Both the position numbers and the translations under genes were made by a program. A DNA stretch of 64,000 bases from Agromyces laixinhei (GTDB taxonomy: Bacteria; Actinomycetota; Actinomycetes; Actinomycetales; Microbacteriaceae): the NCBI RefSeq assembly GCF_006337065.1, contig NZ_CP040872.1, positions 2,356,001 to 2,420,000 on the forward strand. The letters run 5' to 3'. Position 1 is the first letter of the stretch, and each line of letters starts with the position of its first letter. Shown in pieces: positions 9,274 to 17,476 of the stretch. The notes beneath the pieces are model-generated. The model saw only the letters and a list, made by a program, of their open reading frames with translations, was not told where the DNA came from and searched no databases.

Positions 9274-9966
9274 TCATCGTGAGAGTCGGCCGAGCGTGGC
9301 GCGCACGACGCTGGCATGCACAGCCTCGAGATGCTGCGCGAGTTCGAGCCCGCGCTCGGCGGCACGAGCCTTGTCTGCGGCATCCGCTCGTCGCGACGGC
9401 GCGATCGCGCGCTCGACGAGTGCGGCTTCGCGCTCGGCCGCCGTGCGCACGCCTCGAAGATGACGCGGCTCGATGCCGACCGATCTGAGAGCGACGAGCG
9501 ATCGCAGCACGCCGAGCGCCTCATCGCCGTAGTGCTCGGCCGCAGGCAGGAGCGAAGCCGAGACCGCCTCGTCGAACAGGGCAGCTGTGGCGCCGGCCTG
9601 CGCGATGAGTTCGCCCCGACGCAGCCTCTGCGCACCCGCGAGGAACGAAGCAGCGCTCGTGGCCCCGGGCAGCGCGGGCGTCTCGCCCGCGTCGATCGCT
9701 TCGAGGTGGGTTCGGATGACCTTGAGCGGCAGGTAGTGATCGCGCTGCATGGACAGCACGACCGTGATGCGCTCGACGTCGGCCGCCGAGAACTTGCGGT
9801 AGCCGGCCGCGGTGCGCGCCGGTGAGACGAGACGTTGCTCTTCGAGGAAGCGCAGCTTCGACGGGGTCAGGTCGGGGAACTCGGGTTGCAGCCGCGCGAG
9901 CACCTGACCGATGCCCAGCAGTGGCGCCTGACCGCTCGCGCGCGTTGACGCAGCGGGAGCCGACAC
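9274..9966 (-). CDS. ftsR: MerR-type cell-division regulator FtsR
   Basis: A 230-residue MerR-like DNA-binding protein. GIGQVLARLQPEFPDLTPSK and KLRFLEEQRLVSP (about 18-49), GYRKFS and QRDHYLPLKVIRTHLE match FtsR/Rv1828, a regulator reported to activate ftsZ in Corynebacterium. The rest is helical and dimerising. The start overlaps the stop of garA by one base (TAGTG), indicating translational coupling. It belongs to the pgsA-like/garA/ftsR operon read leftward from 11112. Confidence 0.9.
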   Translation of the reverse strand: MSAPAASTRASGQAPLLGIGQVLARLQPEFPDLTPSKLRFLEEQRLVSPARTAAGYRKFSAADVERITVVLSMQRDHYLPLKVIRTHLEAIDAGETPALPGATSAASFLAGAQRLRRGELIAQAGATAALFDEAVSASLLPAAEHYGDEALGVLRSLVALRSVGIEPRHLRGVRTAAEREAALVERAIAPSRRADAADKARAAERGLELAQHLEAVHASVVRATLGRLSR

Positions 9967-10487
9967 TATTCGCTCGCCACCGGCGCCAGGTCGCGGCGCG
10001 AAGCGTAGAACGTGAGGCGGAACTTGCCGATCTGCACCTCTGCCCCGTCGCTCAGGAGCGCAGTCTCGATGCGGACTCCGTCGTAGTACGTGCCGTTCAG
10101 CGAACTGAGGTCCCGCACTTCGAAGGCGGAACGATGCCGCAGGAACTCCGCGTGCTTGCGGGAGACGGTGACGTCGTCGAGGAAGATGTCGGCGTCGGGG
10201 TGGCGACCCACGAGGGTCACGTCGGTGTCGAGGAGGAACCGGGCGCCGCTGTTGGGGCCGCGACGCACGATGAGCAATGCAGAGCCCGAGGGCAGCGCGG
10301 CGATGGCCTCCTGTTCTTCGGCGGTGATATCGGCGTCGAGCGCGCTCAGCTGCGCCGCCGCTTCACGGCTGAAGCCCATGGTCGTGTCGGTCGCTCCGTC
10401 GACCGTTGCATGCGTCGACGTGATCGTCGACGGCTCGCCCCTGGTCTCGTCGGCACCACCGGTCTGAGTGTTGTCGGAATCCGCCAC
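9966..10487 (-). CDS. garA: FHA-domain signalling protein GarA/OdhI
   Basis: A 173-residue protein. Its C-terminal FHA domain has VGRHPDADIFLDD, VSRKHAEF and SLNGTYYDG, the phosphothreonine-binding residues of the fold. In the family, unphosphorylated GarA/OdhI inhibits 2-oxoglutarate dehydrogenase and tunes glutamate enzymes, and Ser/Thr kinases (PknB/PknG) phosphorylate an N-terminal Thr pair to switch it off. The likely pair here is T35-T36 in ATDTTMGF, so DTT replaces the usual ETT. The GTG at 10487 follows AGGGAGG and the pgsA-like stop by one base. The more distant in-frame start at 10844 would overlap the upstream gene heavily and is rejected. Confidence 0.92.
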   Translation of the reverse strand: MADSDNTQTGGADETRGEPSTITSTHATVDGATDTTMGFSREAAAQLSALDADITAEEQEAIAALPSGSALLIVRRGPNSGARFLLDTDVTLVGRHPDADIFLDDVTVSRKHAEFLRHRSAFEVRDLSSLNGTYYDGVRIETALLSDGAEVQIGKFRLTFYASRRDLAPVASE

Positions 10488-10488
10488 A

Positions 10489-11112
10489 CTAACCTCCCTG
10501 CTCAAGCGTATCCGATCGAGGCTCCTCCGCCACCCGCGGAATGCGGATGACGCGAGCGGTCTCGATCGCGTAGATGATGCCCGCCCACCAGTACAGGAAC
10601 GCACCCCAGAGGGTGATGGCCCAGCCGATCGGCTGACTGAGATCGGCGACGGCCGGGAATGCCAGCCCGAGCATGATGACCGGCAGGCCGAAGAACAGCG
10701 CGAACGTCGCGACCTTGCCGAGCTGATGCACGGGCAGCGGCCCGAACCCGTGGTTCGCGAGCACCACGCCGAGCGCGAGGAGGAAGACGTCACGGGCGGC
10801 GATGACGATGACGATCCACCACGGCACGAGGGACTGCGCAGCAAGTCCCACGAGCGCGGCGAAGATGTAGAGCCGATCGGCGGCGGGATCGAGCAGTTGC
10901 CCGAGCCTGGTCACCTTGCCGAGACGGCGCGCGAGATAGCCGTCGAGCAGGTCGGTCAGGCTCGCGACGATGAGCACGACGAGCGCGACCGTGTAGTCGC
11001 CGCGGACCACGTAGATCAGGAAGACCGGCACGAGCGCCAGACGGAGCATGCTGAGGATGTTCGGGATCGTCCAGATCTCCGAACCGATCTCCCCCGAGCG
11101 CTCCCCAGCCAC
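10489..11112 (-). CDS. CDP-alcohol phosphatidyltransferase (PgsA-like)
   Basis: A 207-residue integral membrane enzyme with about six hydrophobic helices. It transfers a phosphatidyl group from CDP-diacylglycerol to an alcohol, probably glycerol-3-phosphate. The signature D-x2-DG-x2-AR-x8-G-x3-D-x3-D is fully present (DLLDGYLARR then GQLLDPAADR, about residues 55-82). It heads the garA-ftsR operon, as pgsA2 lies near garA in mycobacteria. The GTG at 11112 lies 6 nt after TAGGAT (11119-11124, minus strand), so the operon transcript is probably leaderless. Confidence 0.9.
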   Translation of the reverse strand: MAGERSGEIGSEIWTIPNILSMLRLALVPVFLIYVVRGDYTVALVVLIVASLTDLLDGYLARRLGKVTRLGQLLDPAADRLYIFAALVGLAAQSLVPWWIVIVIAARDVFLLALGVVLANHGFGPLPVHQLGKVATFALFFGLPVIMLGLAFPAVADLSQPIGWAITLWGAFLYWWAGIIYAIETARVIRIPRVAEEPRSDTLEQGG

Positions 11113-11184
11113 GCTCCGATCCTATCGACCTCGCAGAAGGCACACCGGGCCGGCTCATCGTGTGTCTCGTCATCCGCCCTGTGA

Positions 11185-11634
11185 TCAGAGACGGGTGGCG
11201 AGCGTCGACCATGACTCGGCGAATCGCGGATGCAGCGGCAGCTCCACGACCCGTTCGACCGAGATCCAGCGCAGCTCGATGCTCTCGGGGTCGTTCACGA
11301 CGGGTTCGAATCGCTCCGCAGCATCCGCGACGACCGTCGTGTACGACCAGTAGCCGAGGTCGAGGACGGAACTGAAGCGCACTTCGAGCAGCTCGGGCGG
11401 TACGCCGGCCTCTTCGCCCGCTTCGCGGACAGCCGCCTCGACCGCGCTCTCGTGCTCGTGTCGAGCTCCGCCAGGCATGCCCCAGGTGCCGCCGAAGTGG
11501 CTCCACAGGGCTCGATGCTGCAGGAGCACCTCGGAGTCGGGGCTCACCACGAGCAACCCCGCCGCGCCGTATCGGCCCCAGTACTTCGCCCCGTCGGGCC
11601 CCTGGACCCACTCGTCGCCGGATGCACCGCTCAT
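11185..11634 (-). CDS. NUDIX hydrolase
   Basis: A 149-residue NUDIX enzyme with a complete box GGARHEHESAVEAAVREAGE ending EEAGV (about residues 61-83; G-x5-E-x7-REUxEExGU). It hydrolyses a nucleoside diphosphate linked to another moiety; substrate is not evident. The ATG at 11634 is chosen because codons further upstream do not look like protein and overlap the divergent S4 gene promoter. Spacing to that gene is 58 bp. Confidence 0.85.
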   Translation of the reverse strand: MSGASGDEWVQGPDGAKYWGRYGAAGLLVVSPDSEVLLQHRALWSHFGGTWGMPGGARHEHESAVEAAVREAGEEAGVPPELLEVRFSSVLDLGYWSYTTVVADAAERFEPVVNDPESIELRWISVERVVELPLHPRFAESWSTLATRL

Positions 11635-11692
11635 GACTCCAGCATGGTGCACGAAGGGCGGACTCGGCGTGCCGCACCCGTAGGCTGAGGAG

Positions 11693-12064
11693 ATGAACGG
11701 CGAGTCCCCCGTGCGCGTCGACGCCTGGCTGTGGGCGGTGCGACAGTTCAAGACGCGGTCCGCGGCCACGAGCGCGTGCCGCGCCGGGCATGTTCGAGTG
11801 AACGGCGAGCGGGCGAAGGCGGCTCAGCCGGTGCGACCGGGCGACGAGGTGCGGGTGCGCATCGACGGGTTCGACCGCATGCTCGTCGTGCGCCGGACAC
11901 TGGTGAAGCGGGTCTCCGCGACGATCGCCGCGACCGCGGTCGAGGACCGCACGCCTCCCCCACCGCCGCGCGAGACCGTCGCGCTCGTCGCGGTGCGCGA
12001 TCGCGGGGCCGGTCGTCCGACCAAACGCGAACGGCGCGACCTCGAGCGCCTCCGCGGTCATTGA
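11693..12064 (+). CDS. S4-domain RNA-binding protein (Hsp15/HslR-like)
   Basis: A 123-residue basic protein. Residues 8-70 form an S4 domain (VRVDAWLWAVRQFKTRSAA, GHVRVNGERAKAAQPVRPGD), and the Arg/Pro-rich tail ends GRPTKRERRDLERLRGH. Hsp15 binds 50S subunits carrying stalled nascent chains; that role is inferred by family. The ATG at 11693 follows TAGGCT by 6 nt, with GAGGAG in between, so both leaderless and Shine-Dalgarno initiation are possible. Confidence 0.85.
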   Translation: MNGESPVRVDAWLWAVRQFKTRSAATSACRAGHVRVNGERAKAAQPVRPGDEVRVRIDGFDRMLVVRRTLVKRVSATIAATAVEDRTPPPPPRETVALVAVRDRGAGRPTKRERRDLERLRGH

Positions 12065-12089
12065 GTCGGCGCGGCGTAGCCTGAGCATC

Positions 12090-12383
12090 GTGCGCAAAGA
12101 ACTGAGCCATGAACCCGACGCCCGCCGGTACGTGCTGCGGGTCGACGGCGACATCGCGAGCGTGCTCGACTACCGGGTGCTCGGCGATGCCGTCGCATTC
12201 ACCCGAACCTTCACGAATCCGCGCTATCGCGGCAGCGGCCTCGCGGGCGAGCTCGTCGAGTTCGCCGCTGATGACGTCGAAGCCGACGGGGCGCTCCGAA
12301 TCGTGCCGAGCTGCTGGTACGTCGGCGAGTGGTTCGACCGGCACCCGGATCGAGCAGCTCTGCTCGACCCGCGCACGGCCTGA
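12090..12383 (+). CDS. Small GNAT-like N-acetyltransferase (NATD1/YjdJ type)
   Basis: A 97-residue single-domain protein with FTNPRYRGSGLAGELVEFA (about 41-59), the acetyl-CoA-binding loop in the short NATD1-type layout, and PSCWYVGEWFDRHPD near the C-terminus, which is characteristic of this subfamily. Substrate is unknown. The GTG at 12090 is 7 nt after TAGCCT (12077-12082) with no Shine-Dalgarno, so it is probably leaderless. Confidence 0.85.
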   Translation: MRKELSHEPDARRYVLRVDGDIASVLDYRVLGDAVAFTRTFTNPRYRGSGLAGELVEFAADDVEADGALRIVPSCWYVGEWFDRHPDRAALLDPRTA

Positions 12384-12389
12384 GCCGGA

Positions 12390-13229
12390 TCAGTACCAGT
12401 TCATCGACTGCGAGTGCGACCACGCGCTGCACGGCGTGCCGTATCCGCGCGAGATGTAGTCGAGCCCCCAACTGATCTGCGTCGCGGCGTTCGTCTGCCA
12501 ATCGGCGCCGGCGGTGGCCATCTTGCTGCCGGGCAACGACTGCGGAATACCGGTGGCGCCGCTCGAGGCGTTGTAGGCGGTGTACGACCAGCCCGACTCC
12601 TTTTGCCAGAGCTGGCTCAGGCACTGGAACTGCGACTCGTCCCAGCCGTACTTCGACGCGGCGAGCGCGCGTGCGGTCGCCTTGGCGCCCTCCGGCGTGT
12701 TCGCCTGGGCGAGCGCCGCGGCCGCAGCCGCAGTCTGCTCGACCTGCACGCGGTCGAACTCGGCGGCCGCGGCGGTGGCCTTCGCCGCCTCGCTGCGGGT
12801 CTGCTTCGTGAGGTCGACGATCGAGTCGATCGGCAGCACCTCGTAGTCGCCGAGCGAGGCGACGGATGCCGCGAGGCCGCTGGCGTCGACCTTGCCGTCC
12901 ACGGCAGCAAGAGTGACGCTCGCGGCCGTGAGCGTGTCCTTCGCACTGTTGCGCGTGCGAGCCTCGGCGATCGCGCTGTACGCGCCGAGCTGTCCCTCCT
13001 GCACGCCCATGGTCTCGGTGAGCGAGGTCGTCTCGTCGATGCTCGCCTGCGTGGCGATGGCCGACTGCACGGTGAAGCCGGTGCCGACGACGGCACCGAC
13101 CGCGACGACGGCGGCCGCTGCGATGACGAGTCGCCGTCGGCCGAGTCGACGGCGACGGATGCTGCGGCGGGGGTGCTGCTCTTCTGAGACGTGTGCGGTT
13201 TCGGACGTGGAGGGGGTGACGTTTCGCAT
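12390..13229 (-). CDS. Membrane-anchored lytic transglycosylase-like protein (aggregation-promoting factor C-terminal type), copy A
   Basis: A 279-residue exported protein with a basic cytoplasmic N-terminus, one membrane segment (about 30-55, RRLVIAAAAVVAVGAVVGTG), an Ala/Glu-rich helical region (about 60-190) and a C-terminal about 85-residue domain. That domain has LWQKESGW (probable catalytic Glu), SGATGIPQSLPGSKMA, GADWQTN and a closing Cys. The domain resembles goose-lysozyme/SLT-like wall hydrolases. A paralogue of the same architecture lies at 20406-21323 and the two share an upstream element. No clear Shine-Dalgarno precedes the ATG. Confidence 0.87.
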   Translation of the reverse strand: MRNVTPSTSETAHVSEEQHPRRSIRRRRLGRRRLVIAAAAVVAVGAVVGTGFTVQSAIATQASIDETTSLTETMGVQEGQLGAYSAIAEARTRNSAKDTLTAASVTLAAVDGKVDASGLAASVASLGDYEVLPIDSIVDLTKQTRSEAAKATAAAAEFDRVQVEQTAAAAAALAQANTPEGAKATARALAASKYGWDESQFQCLSQLWQKESGWSYTAYNASSGATGIPQSLPGSKMATAGADWQTNAATQISWGLDYISRGYGTPCSAWSHSQSMNWY

Positions 13230-13285
13230 AGGTTCGGGATGCTCGGATCGATTTCTGATCGGTGACGCCCGCCGAGCGAGGGCAC

Positions 13286-13347
13286 AAGTCAGCCACTCTG
13301 CCCCGTGTTTCTGAAGAGATCCTCAGTTCACCCTGTGCAAAGCATGA
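13286..13347 (-). promoter_or_regulatory. Upstream element shared by both transglycosylase-like paralogues (copy A)
   Basis: About 60 bp, 57 nt upstream of the copy A start. It aligns with 21406-21467 upstream of copy B. On the minus strand shared blocks include CACAGG, GTGA, TC(T)TCAGAA and GGCAGA-TGGC-ACTT. It is a candidate operator or promoter for a wall-remodelling regulator; the regulator is not identified. Confidence 0.55.
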
Positions 13348-13421
13348 TGATCGACCTCCCAGCCAGGGATACTGGGCGAATGCCCAGCTGATCCGGTCGG
13401 TTCACCAGGCTCGACGGCCGC

Positions 13422-13886
13422 TCAGCCCCGATCCGCTTCCGTGTCGAATCCGTCGCGCAGCGCCCGCTCCTCGGAATCCTCGAGTTCTTCGAACACCGTG
13501 ATCTGGAGCCCGGCCGGGGCGTCGAGCCGCGAGTTGAGCGAGCGCCACGGCGTCTCGACCGGTTCGGCGACGACCGAGGCACCTGCCTCTGCGAGTCGTC
13601 TCGTGGTGCCCGCGCCATCGGTCACCTCGAAGGCGAGCCGGATGCGCTGGCTCGGGCGTCCGTCGGCCTCGATCTCATCGATCACGCGCTTGTGCGTCGG
13701 ATTCGCGATCTCGATCGTCGCGCGCCCCGCCTCGAGGATCGTCACCCGGTCGTCACCGCCCTCCGCATAGGCCATGAGCTCGGGCATGCCGAGCGCGTCG
13801 CGGTAGAAGGCCACGGCTCGCTCGTAGTCCTCTGCCTCGATCACGACTCGCAGTTGCAGAACCGGGGGCTGCGCGGCATCCGTCAT
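13422..13886 (-). CDS. VOC-superfamily (glyoxalase/bleomycin-resistance-like) protein
   Basis: A 154-residue protein with two beta-alpha-beta-beta-beta modules: LQLRVVIEAEDYERAVAFYRD at the start and IRLAFEVTDGAGTTRRLAEA then VAEPVETPWRSLNSRL in the second half, ending with a conserved Glu (FEELED). VOC proteins are small metal enzymes or binding proteins; the reaction cannot be assigned. The ATG at 13886 is used because upstream codons do not resemble the family. A GATGAT hexamer 6 nt before it may be a leaderless promoter. Confidence 0.85.
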   Translation of the reverse strand: MTDAAQPPVLQLRVVIEAEDYERAVAFYRDALGMPELMAYAEGGDDRVTILEAGRATIEIANPTHKRVIDEIEADGRPSQRIRLAFEVTDGAGTTRRLAEAGASVVAEPVETPWRSLNSRLDAPAGLQITVFEELEDSEERALRDGFDTEADRG

Positions 13887-13918
13887 GCCTGCATCATCCC
13901 AGACCGGATCGCGAGTGG

Positions 13919-14257
13919 TCAGCCCGCGTCGCGGGCGACGGGCCAGCACCGCGTCGTCACGCCGATGGCATCCCACACGTTGATGACGATGATGAGCGAG
14001 ATGAGCGCGGCGGTACGCTCCTCGCCGAAGACGGCGATCGCAGCGGCGAGATCCTCTTCGGGCACGTGGGTCTCCGAGAGTCGGGTGACCGACTCGGTGA
14101 GGTGGAGTGCGGCACGTTCCGCAGCAGTGAACAGCCCGGAATCGCGCCACACCACGACGGCGTGCAGCTTCTGCTCCGAGACCCCGGCGGCGCGCGCGTC
14201 CTTCGAGTGCAGATCGACGCAGTAGACGCATCCGTTGATCTGGGAGGCGCGCAGCGC
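13919..14257 (-). pseudogene. Carboxymuconolactone decarboxylase/AhpD-like gene, 5' end deleted
   Basis: About 113 codons retain the AhpD-like core [20 protein letters not shown] with the CxxC redox pair, then WRDSGLFTAAERAALHLTE and a normal C-terminus. Homologues have about 35-45 residues before LRASQ; here the reading upstream of 14257 turns abruptly into non-family sequence. The point of loss coincides with the start of a truncated MocR fragment on the other strand, so one deletion probably removed both 5' ends. Confidence 0.75.
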
Positions 14258-14261
14258 CGAC

Positions 14262-14648
14262 GTGGTGAACCAAGCGACGCTCGACGCCTTCATGAAGGCG
14301 CACGAGTACGACCGAACCCTGCGCCGGCGCCGCGCCGAGTACCGCGCACGCCGCGAACTCCTCGAGGGAAGCGTCGCGGCAGAGCTCCACGGATGCCGGG
14401 TGAGCGGCATGCGCGCCGGCCTGCACTGCCTGATCGAGTTGCCGACCGACATCGACGAGCGCGACGTCACCGCCGCCGCGTTGCGGCTCGGCGTTCGGCT
14501 CGACGGGCTCCGTTCATTCCGGCTCGGTGGGCCATCGGCGCTCCGGGCGCCGGCGATGGTCGTCGGCTACGGAGCCCCGGCGCCGCATCGCTTCGAAACG
14601 GCCCTCGACCGCGCGATCACCGCGATCCGCGCGGAGCTCGAGAGCTGA
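14262..14648 (+). pseudogene. MocR/PdxR-type (GntR-aminotransferase) regulator, C-terminal fragment
   Basis: About 128 codons corresponding to the last quarter of the aminotransferase-like domain: [46 protein letters not shown] and VVGYGAP. The wHTH domain and the PLP-lysine region are missing. MocR regulators are frequently divergent from CMD/AhpD-like genes, which is the order seen here if the missing DNA is restored. A TTG at 14235 could allow translation, but a functional product is unlikely. Confidence 0.75.
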
Positions 14649-14657
14649 CCGCCGCAG

Positions 14658-15509
14658 TCATGCCCCGGTCTCCGACTCCGCATCCAATGCGAGATACGCA
14701 CGTTCGACGGCGCCGACGAGCCCCTCGACCGGAATCGGCCAGTCGTCGTGCGCGTCGAGGGCTTCGGCCGCCGTGGATCCAGACGTGTGAGCCCTGCGGA
14801 ACCGATCGGCGATGAGCCCCAGCTCCGCCGCCTGCCGTTGCACGAAGGCGCGGTCGACGACGCGGCCGTGACCGGGCACCACCCGGTCGTCCGGCCGCAT
14901 GGCCGCGGCGAGGTCGTCGAGCACACCGGGCCAGCCGAGCGGAAAACTGCCCGACCCGTACATCACGGGGCCGGACTCCTCGATCAGGTCGCCGAGGATC
15001 CAGACCCGCTCGTCGGGCACGAAGAGCACGAGATCGGTGTCGGTGTGCGCGGGCGGCTGCGGCCGCAGTTCCACGAGCCGGTCACCGAGATCCAGCACCA
15101 GGGGTTCGGCGAGCGGATGCGTCGGCGGCGTGAGCATGACATCGGCCCACTGTCGCTCGGGCTCACGGCCCGGATCAGCGCGCCACGCGGTGAGACGCGG
15201 CCCTTCGAAGGCAGCGAAGTGAGCGGCGATGCGGGCGTGGCCGTAGATCGCGGCATCCGTCACCGTGCCGGGCCCGAAGATCTGGTTGCCGAAGGTGTGG
15301 TCGAAGTGCGCGTGAGTGTTCACGACCCACCGCACCGGGCGCTCGAAGCGATCCGCGATGTCGGCAGCGAGTTCGACGGCCTCGTTCGGCTGCACACGCG
15401 TGTCGACGAGGAGGAGCCCGCCTGCGCCCTCGATCACGACGATCGAGATGTCGAACGGGTCGTACCGGCGTTGGTGCACGCCGGGCGCCACGGTGAGCCA
15501 GGTTGCCAT
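14658..15509 (-). CDS. MBL-fold metallo-hydrolase
   Basis: A 283-residue metallo-beta-lactamase-fold hydrolase. The zinc motif is NTHAHFDHTFGN (about 63-74, HxHxDH), with downstream ligands in PPAHTDTD (His about 155) and VVPGHGRVVDRAF. Specific substrate is unknown; the sequence resembles quinoprotein-relay/MBL thioesterase-like proteins. The ATG at 15509 is 6 nt after TAGTCT, suggesting a leaderless transcript. It is divergent from the alarmone synthetase, whose promoter shares the same 80-bp gap. Confidence 0.88.
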   Translation of the reverse strand: MATWLTVAPGVHQRRYDPFDISIVVIEGAGGLLLVDTRVQPNEAVELAADIADRFERPVRWVVNTHAHFDHTFGNQIFGPGTVTDAAIYGHARIAAHFAAFEGPRLTAWRADPGREPERQWADVMLTPPTHPLAEPLVLDLGDRLVELRPQPPAHTDTDLVLFVPDERVWILGDLIEESGPVMYGSGSFPLGWPGVLDDLAAAMRPDDRVVPGHGRVVDRAFVQRQAAELGLIADRFRRAHTSGSTAAEALDAHDDWPIPVEGLVGAVERAYLALDAESETGA

Positions 15510-15590
15510 GGCTCGAGACTACGGTGCGCCGCCGGTGAGCATCGGGGCAGACAGAGGAAACGCAAAGCTTCGCGCCGTAGCGTGGCATCC

Positions 15591-16367
15591 GTGACCCCGC
15601 TCGACGGTACCCCGCCCACCCGGCACGGCACCCCGCCCATGCTCACGGACCGCGCACAGCGCACGCTCGAGACCATCGACGGCCAGACCCTCGACGAGAT
15701 GCGCGCCCTTCGCGACGAGACCGAGCGCTTCATGCTGCGCTACAAGTTCGGCATGGACGAGGTGATCACGAAGCTGTCGATCCTGCGCGAGGAGTTCAGC
15801 CAGACGCACGACTACAACCCGATCGAGCACATCTCGAGCCGCCTGAAGAGCCTCGACAGCGTCGTCGAGAAGATGCAGCGCAAGGGCGTCGATCCGACGT
15901 TCGAGACGATTCGCGAAACGATCACCGACATCGCGGGCGTGCGGGTGACGTGCAGCTTCGTCTCTGACGCGTACCGCATCTTCGAGCTGCTCACGGCGCA
16001 GCCTGACATCCGAGTGCTGCAGGTCAAGGACTACATCAGTGCACCGAAGGCCAACGGCTATCAGAGCCTGCACGTCATCCTCGAAGTGCCGGTGTTCCTC
16101 TCGACCGGTGCGCACCCGGTCGCCGTCGAAGTGCAGATCCGCACGATCGCGATGGACTTCTGGGCGAGCCTCGAGCACAAGATCTACTACAAGTACGATC
16201 GCAAGGTGCCGCAGGAACTGCTCGACGGCCTGACGGATGCCGCGCACACCGCATCCGAACTCGACGCGCGCATGGAACGGTTGCACCGCGAGGTGCACGG
16301 AGCGCCGCAGACGCCGATCGGCGGGGCGGTGCACCCGGCTCCCGGGCGGCCCGGCAACCCGATCTGA
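15591..16367 (+). CDS. Small alarmone synthetase (RelA/SpoT synthetase domain, RelQ-like)
   Basis: A 258-residue single-domain (p)ppGpp synthetase. It transfers pyrophosphate from ATP to GDP/GTP in the stringent response. RYKFGMDEVITKLSILREEF, HISSRLKSLDSVVEKM, DIAGVRVTCSFVSDAYRIFE, KANGYQSLHVI and VEVQIRTIAMDFWASLEHKI are the synthetase core, and no hydrolase HD, TGS or ACT domains are present. The GTG at 15591 is 7 nt after TAGCGT (leaderless); an alternative ATG at 15639 would remove 16 Pro/Thr-rich residues. Confidence 0.93.
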   Translation: MTPLDGTPPTRHGTPPMLTDRAQRTLETIDGQTLDEMRALRDETERFMLRYKFGMDEVITKLSILREEFSQTHDYNPIEHISSRLKSLDSVVEKMQRKGVDPTFETIRETITDIAGVRVTCSFVSDAYRIFELLTAQPDIRVLQVKDYISAPKANGYQSLHVILEVPVFLSTGAHPVAVEVQIRTIAMDFWASLEHKIYYKYDRKVPQELLDGLTDAAHTASELDARMERLHREVHGAPQTPIGGAVHPAPGRPGNPI

Positions 16368-16407
16368 GCGACAGGCAGTCGACGTCGGGTGAGCATCGCG
16401 ACCTGAT

Positions 16408-17427
16408 TCAGGGTTGTTGCTTCGCCCGGCTCGGTTGCACGCGCATCGGTTCGCCCGGCATCTTCGGAAAGTCGGGTGGGAACGGCAGCTCGCCGAGCCC
16501 ATCGTCGAGATCACGCTGCCACCACTCGAGTAGCACGTCGATGCGGCCGGACGCGTCGTGCATGCCGTGCCACGGGTCGCCCCGCTGCGCGAGCCTCTCG
16601 GGCACTGTGCGCACCGTGTGGTCGCCCGGGTCGGTCGACTCGAGCTCATCCCACTCGAGCGGGCACGACACCGATGCCTCGGGCAGTGGGCGCGGGCAGT
16701 AGGCACCCGCCATGGTTCGGTCGCGGTTCGCCTGGTTGTAGTCGATGAAGATGCGGTCGCCGCGCTCCTCCTTCCACCAGTTGGTGGTGACCTCGCCCGG
16801 CATCCGGCGCTCGAGTTCGCGACCCAGGGCGATGACGGCGTGCCGGACGTCAAGGAACTCGTGCTCGGCCTCGATGGGCGCGAAGACGTGGATGCCGCGA
16901 CTGCCCGAACTCTTCACGAACGCAGAGAGCCCGACCTCGCCGAGGAGCTCGCGCAGCGCGAGGGCGACGGGTACGGCCTCCGCGAAGCCGGTGCCGGGCT
17001 GCGGATCGAGGTCGATGCGCAACTGATCCGGATTGTCCGGCCGCTCGGCGCGCGAGGCCCACGGGTGGAAGACGATCGTGTTCATCTGCGCCGCCCAGAC
17101 CGCTGCGGCGGGCTCGTCGATGACCAGCTGCGGATGCGTGCGACCGCTCGGGTAGGTGACGGGAACGGAACGCACCCACTCGGGTGCGCCCTTCGGCGGG
17201 TTCTTCGAGAAGAACTGCTCGCCGTCGACGCCGCCCGGAAATCGCTGCAGCGACACCGGACGGTCTCCGTTCGCCTCGACGAAGGGGGCACCGACGGCGA
17301 TGAAGTACTCGGCGAGCTCGAGCTTCGTGATGCCGGCCTCGGGCCAGATCACTCGCGATGGACTCGATATCCGCACGTCGCGATCGCCGTGCGGGCCAGG
17401 GACGGTGAGAGTGACGGCATCGGCCAT
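16408..17427 (-). CDS. LigD-type DNA polymerase/primase domain protein
   Basis: A 339-residue stand-alone archaeo-eukaryotic primase-type polymerase of the LigD PolDom family, used in non-homologous end joining for gap filling with NTPs. RIDLDPQPGTGF carries the catalytic DxD (about 142-144), with KSSGSRGIHVFAPIE (about 170-184) and DYNQANRDRTMAGAYCPRP. No ligase, phosphoesterase or Ku gene is in the window, so its NHEJ partners would be elsewhere. The ATG at 17427 is 7 nt after TAGCGT (17435-17440, minus), so it is probably leaderless. Confidence 0.92.
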   Translation of the reverse strand: MADAVTLTVPGPHGDRDVRISSPSRVIWPEAGITKLELAEYFIAVGAPFVEANGDRPVSLQRFPGGVDGEQFFSKNPPKGAPEWVRSVPVTYPSGRTHPQLVIDEPAAAVWAAQMNTIVFHPWASRAERPDNPDQLRIDLDPQPGTGFAEAVPVALALRELLGEVGLSAFVKSSGSRGIHVFAPIEAEHEFLDVRHAVIALGRELERRMPGEVTTNWWKEERGDRIFIDYNQANRDRTMAGAYCPRPLPEASVSCPLEWDELESTDPGDHTVRTVPERLAQRGDPWHGMHDASGRIDVLLEWWQRDLDDGLGELPFPPDFPKMPGEPMRVQPSRAKQQP

Positions 17428-17476
17428 GAACGAGACGCTACTCCTCTCGCGGGGGCCATGCCGATGCGCCGACGCG

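Noticed and set aside
13230..13420. Possible c-di-AMP (ydaO) riboswitch upstream of the transglycosylase-like genes
   Set aside because: A GGGTGAA-like segment and wall-hydrolase target fit the idea, but the conserved CCCGTCAGCTAAC-type core is absent and the shared element is only about 60 bp.
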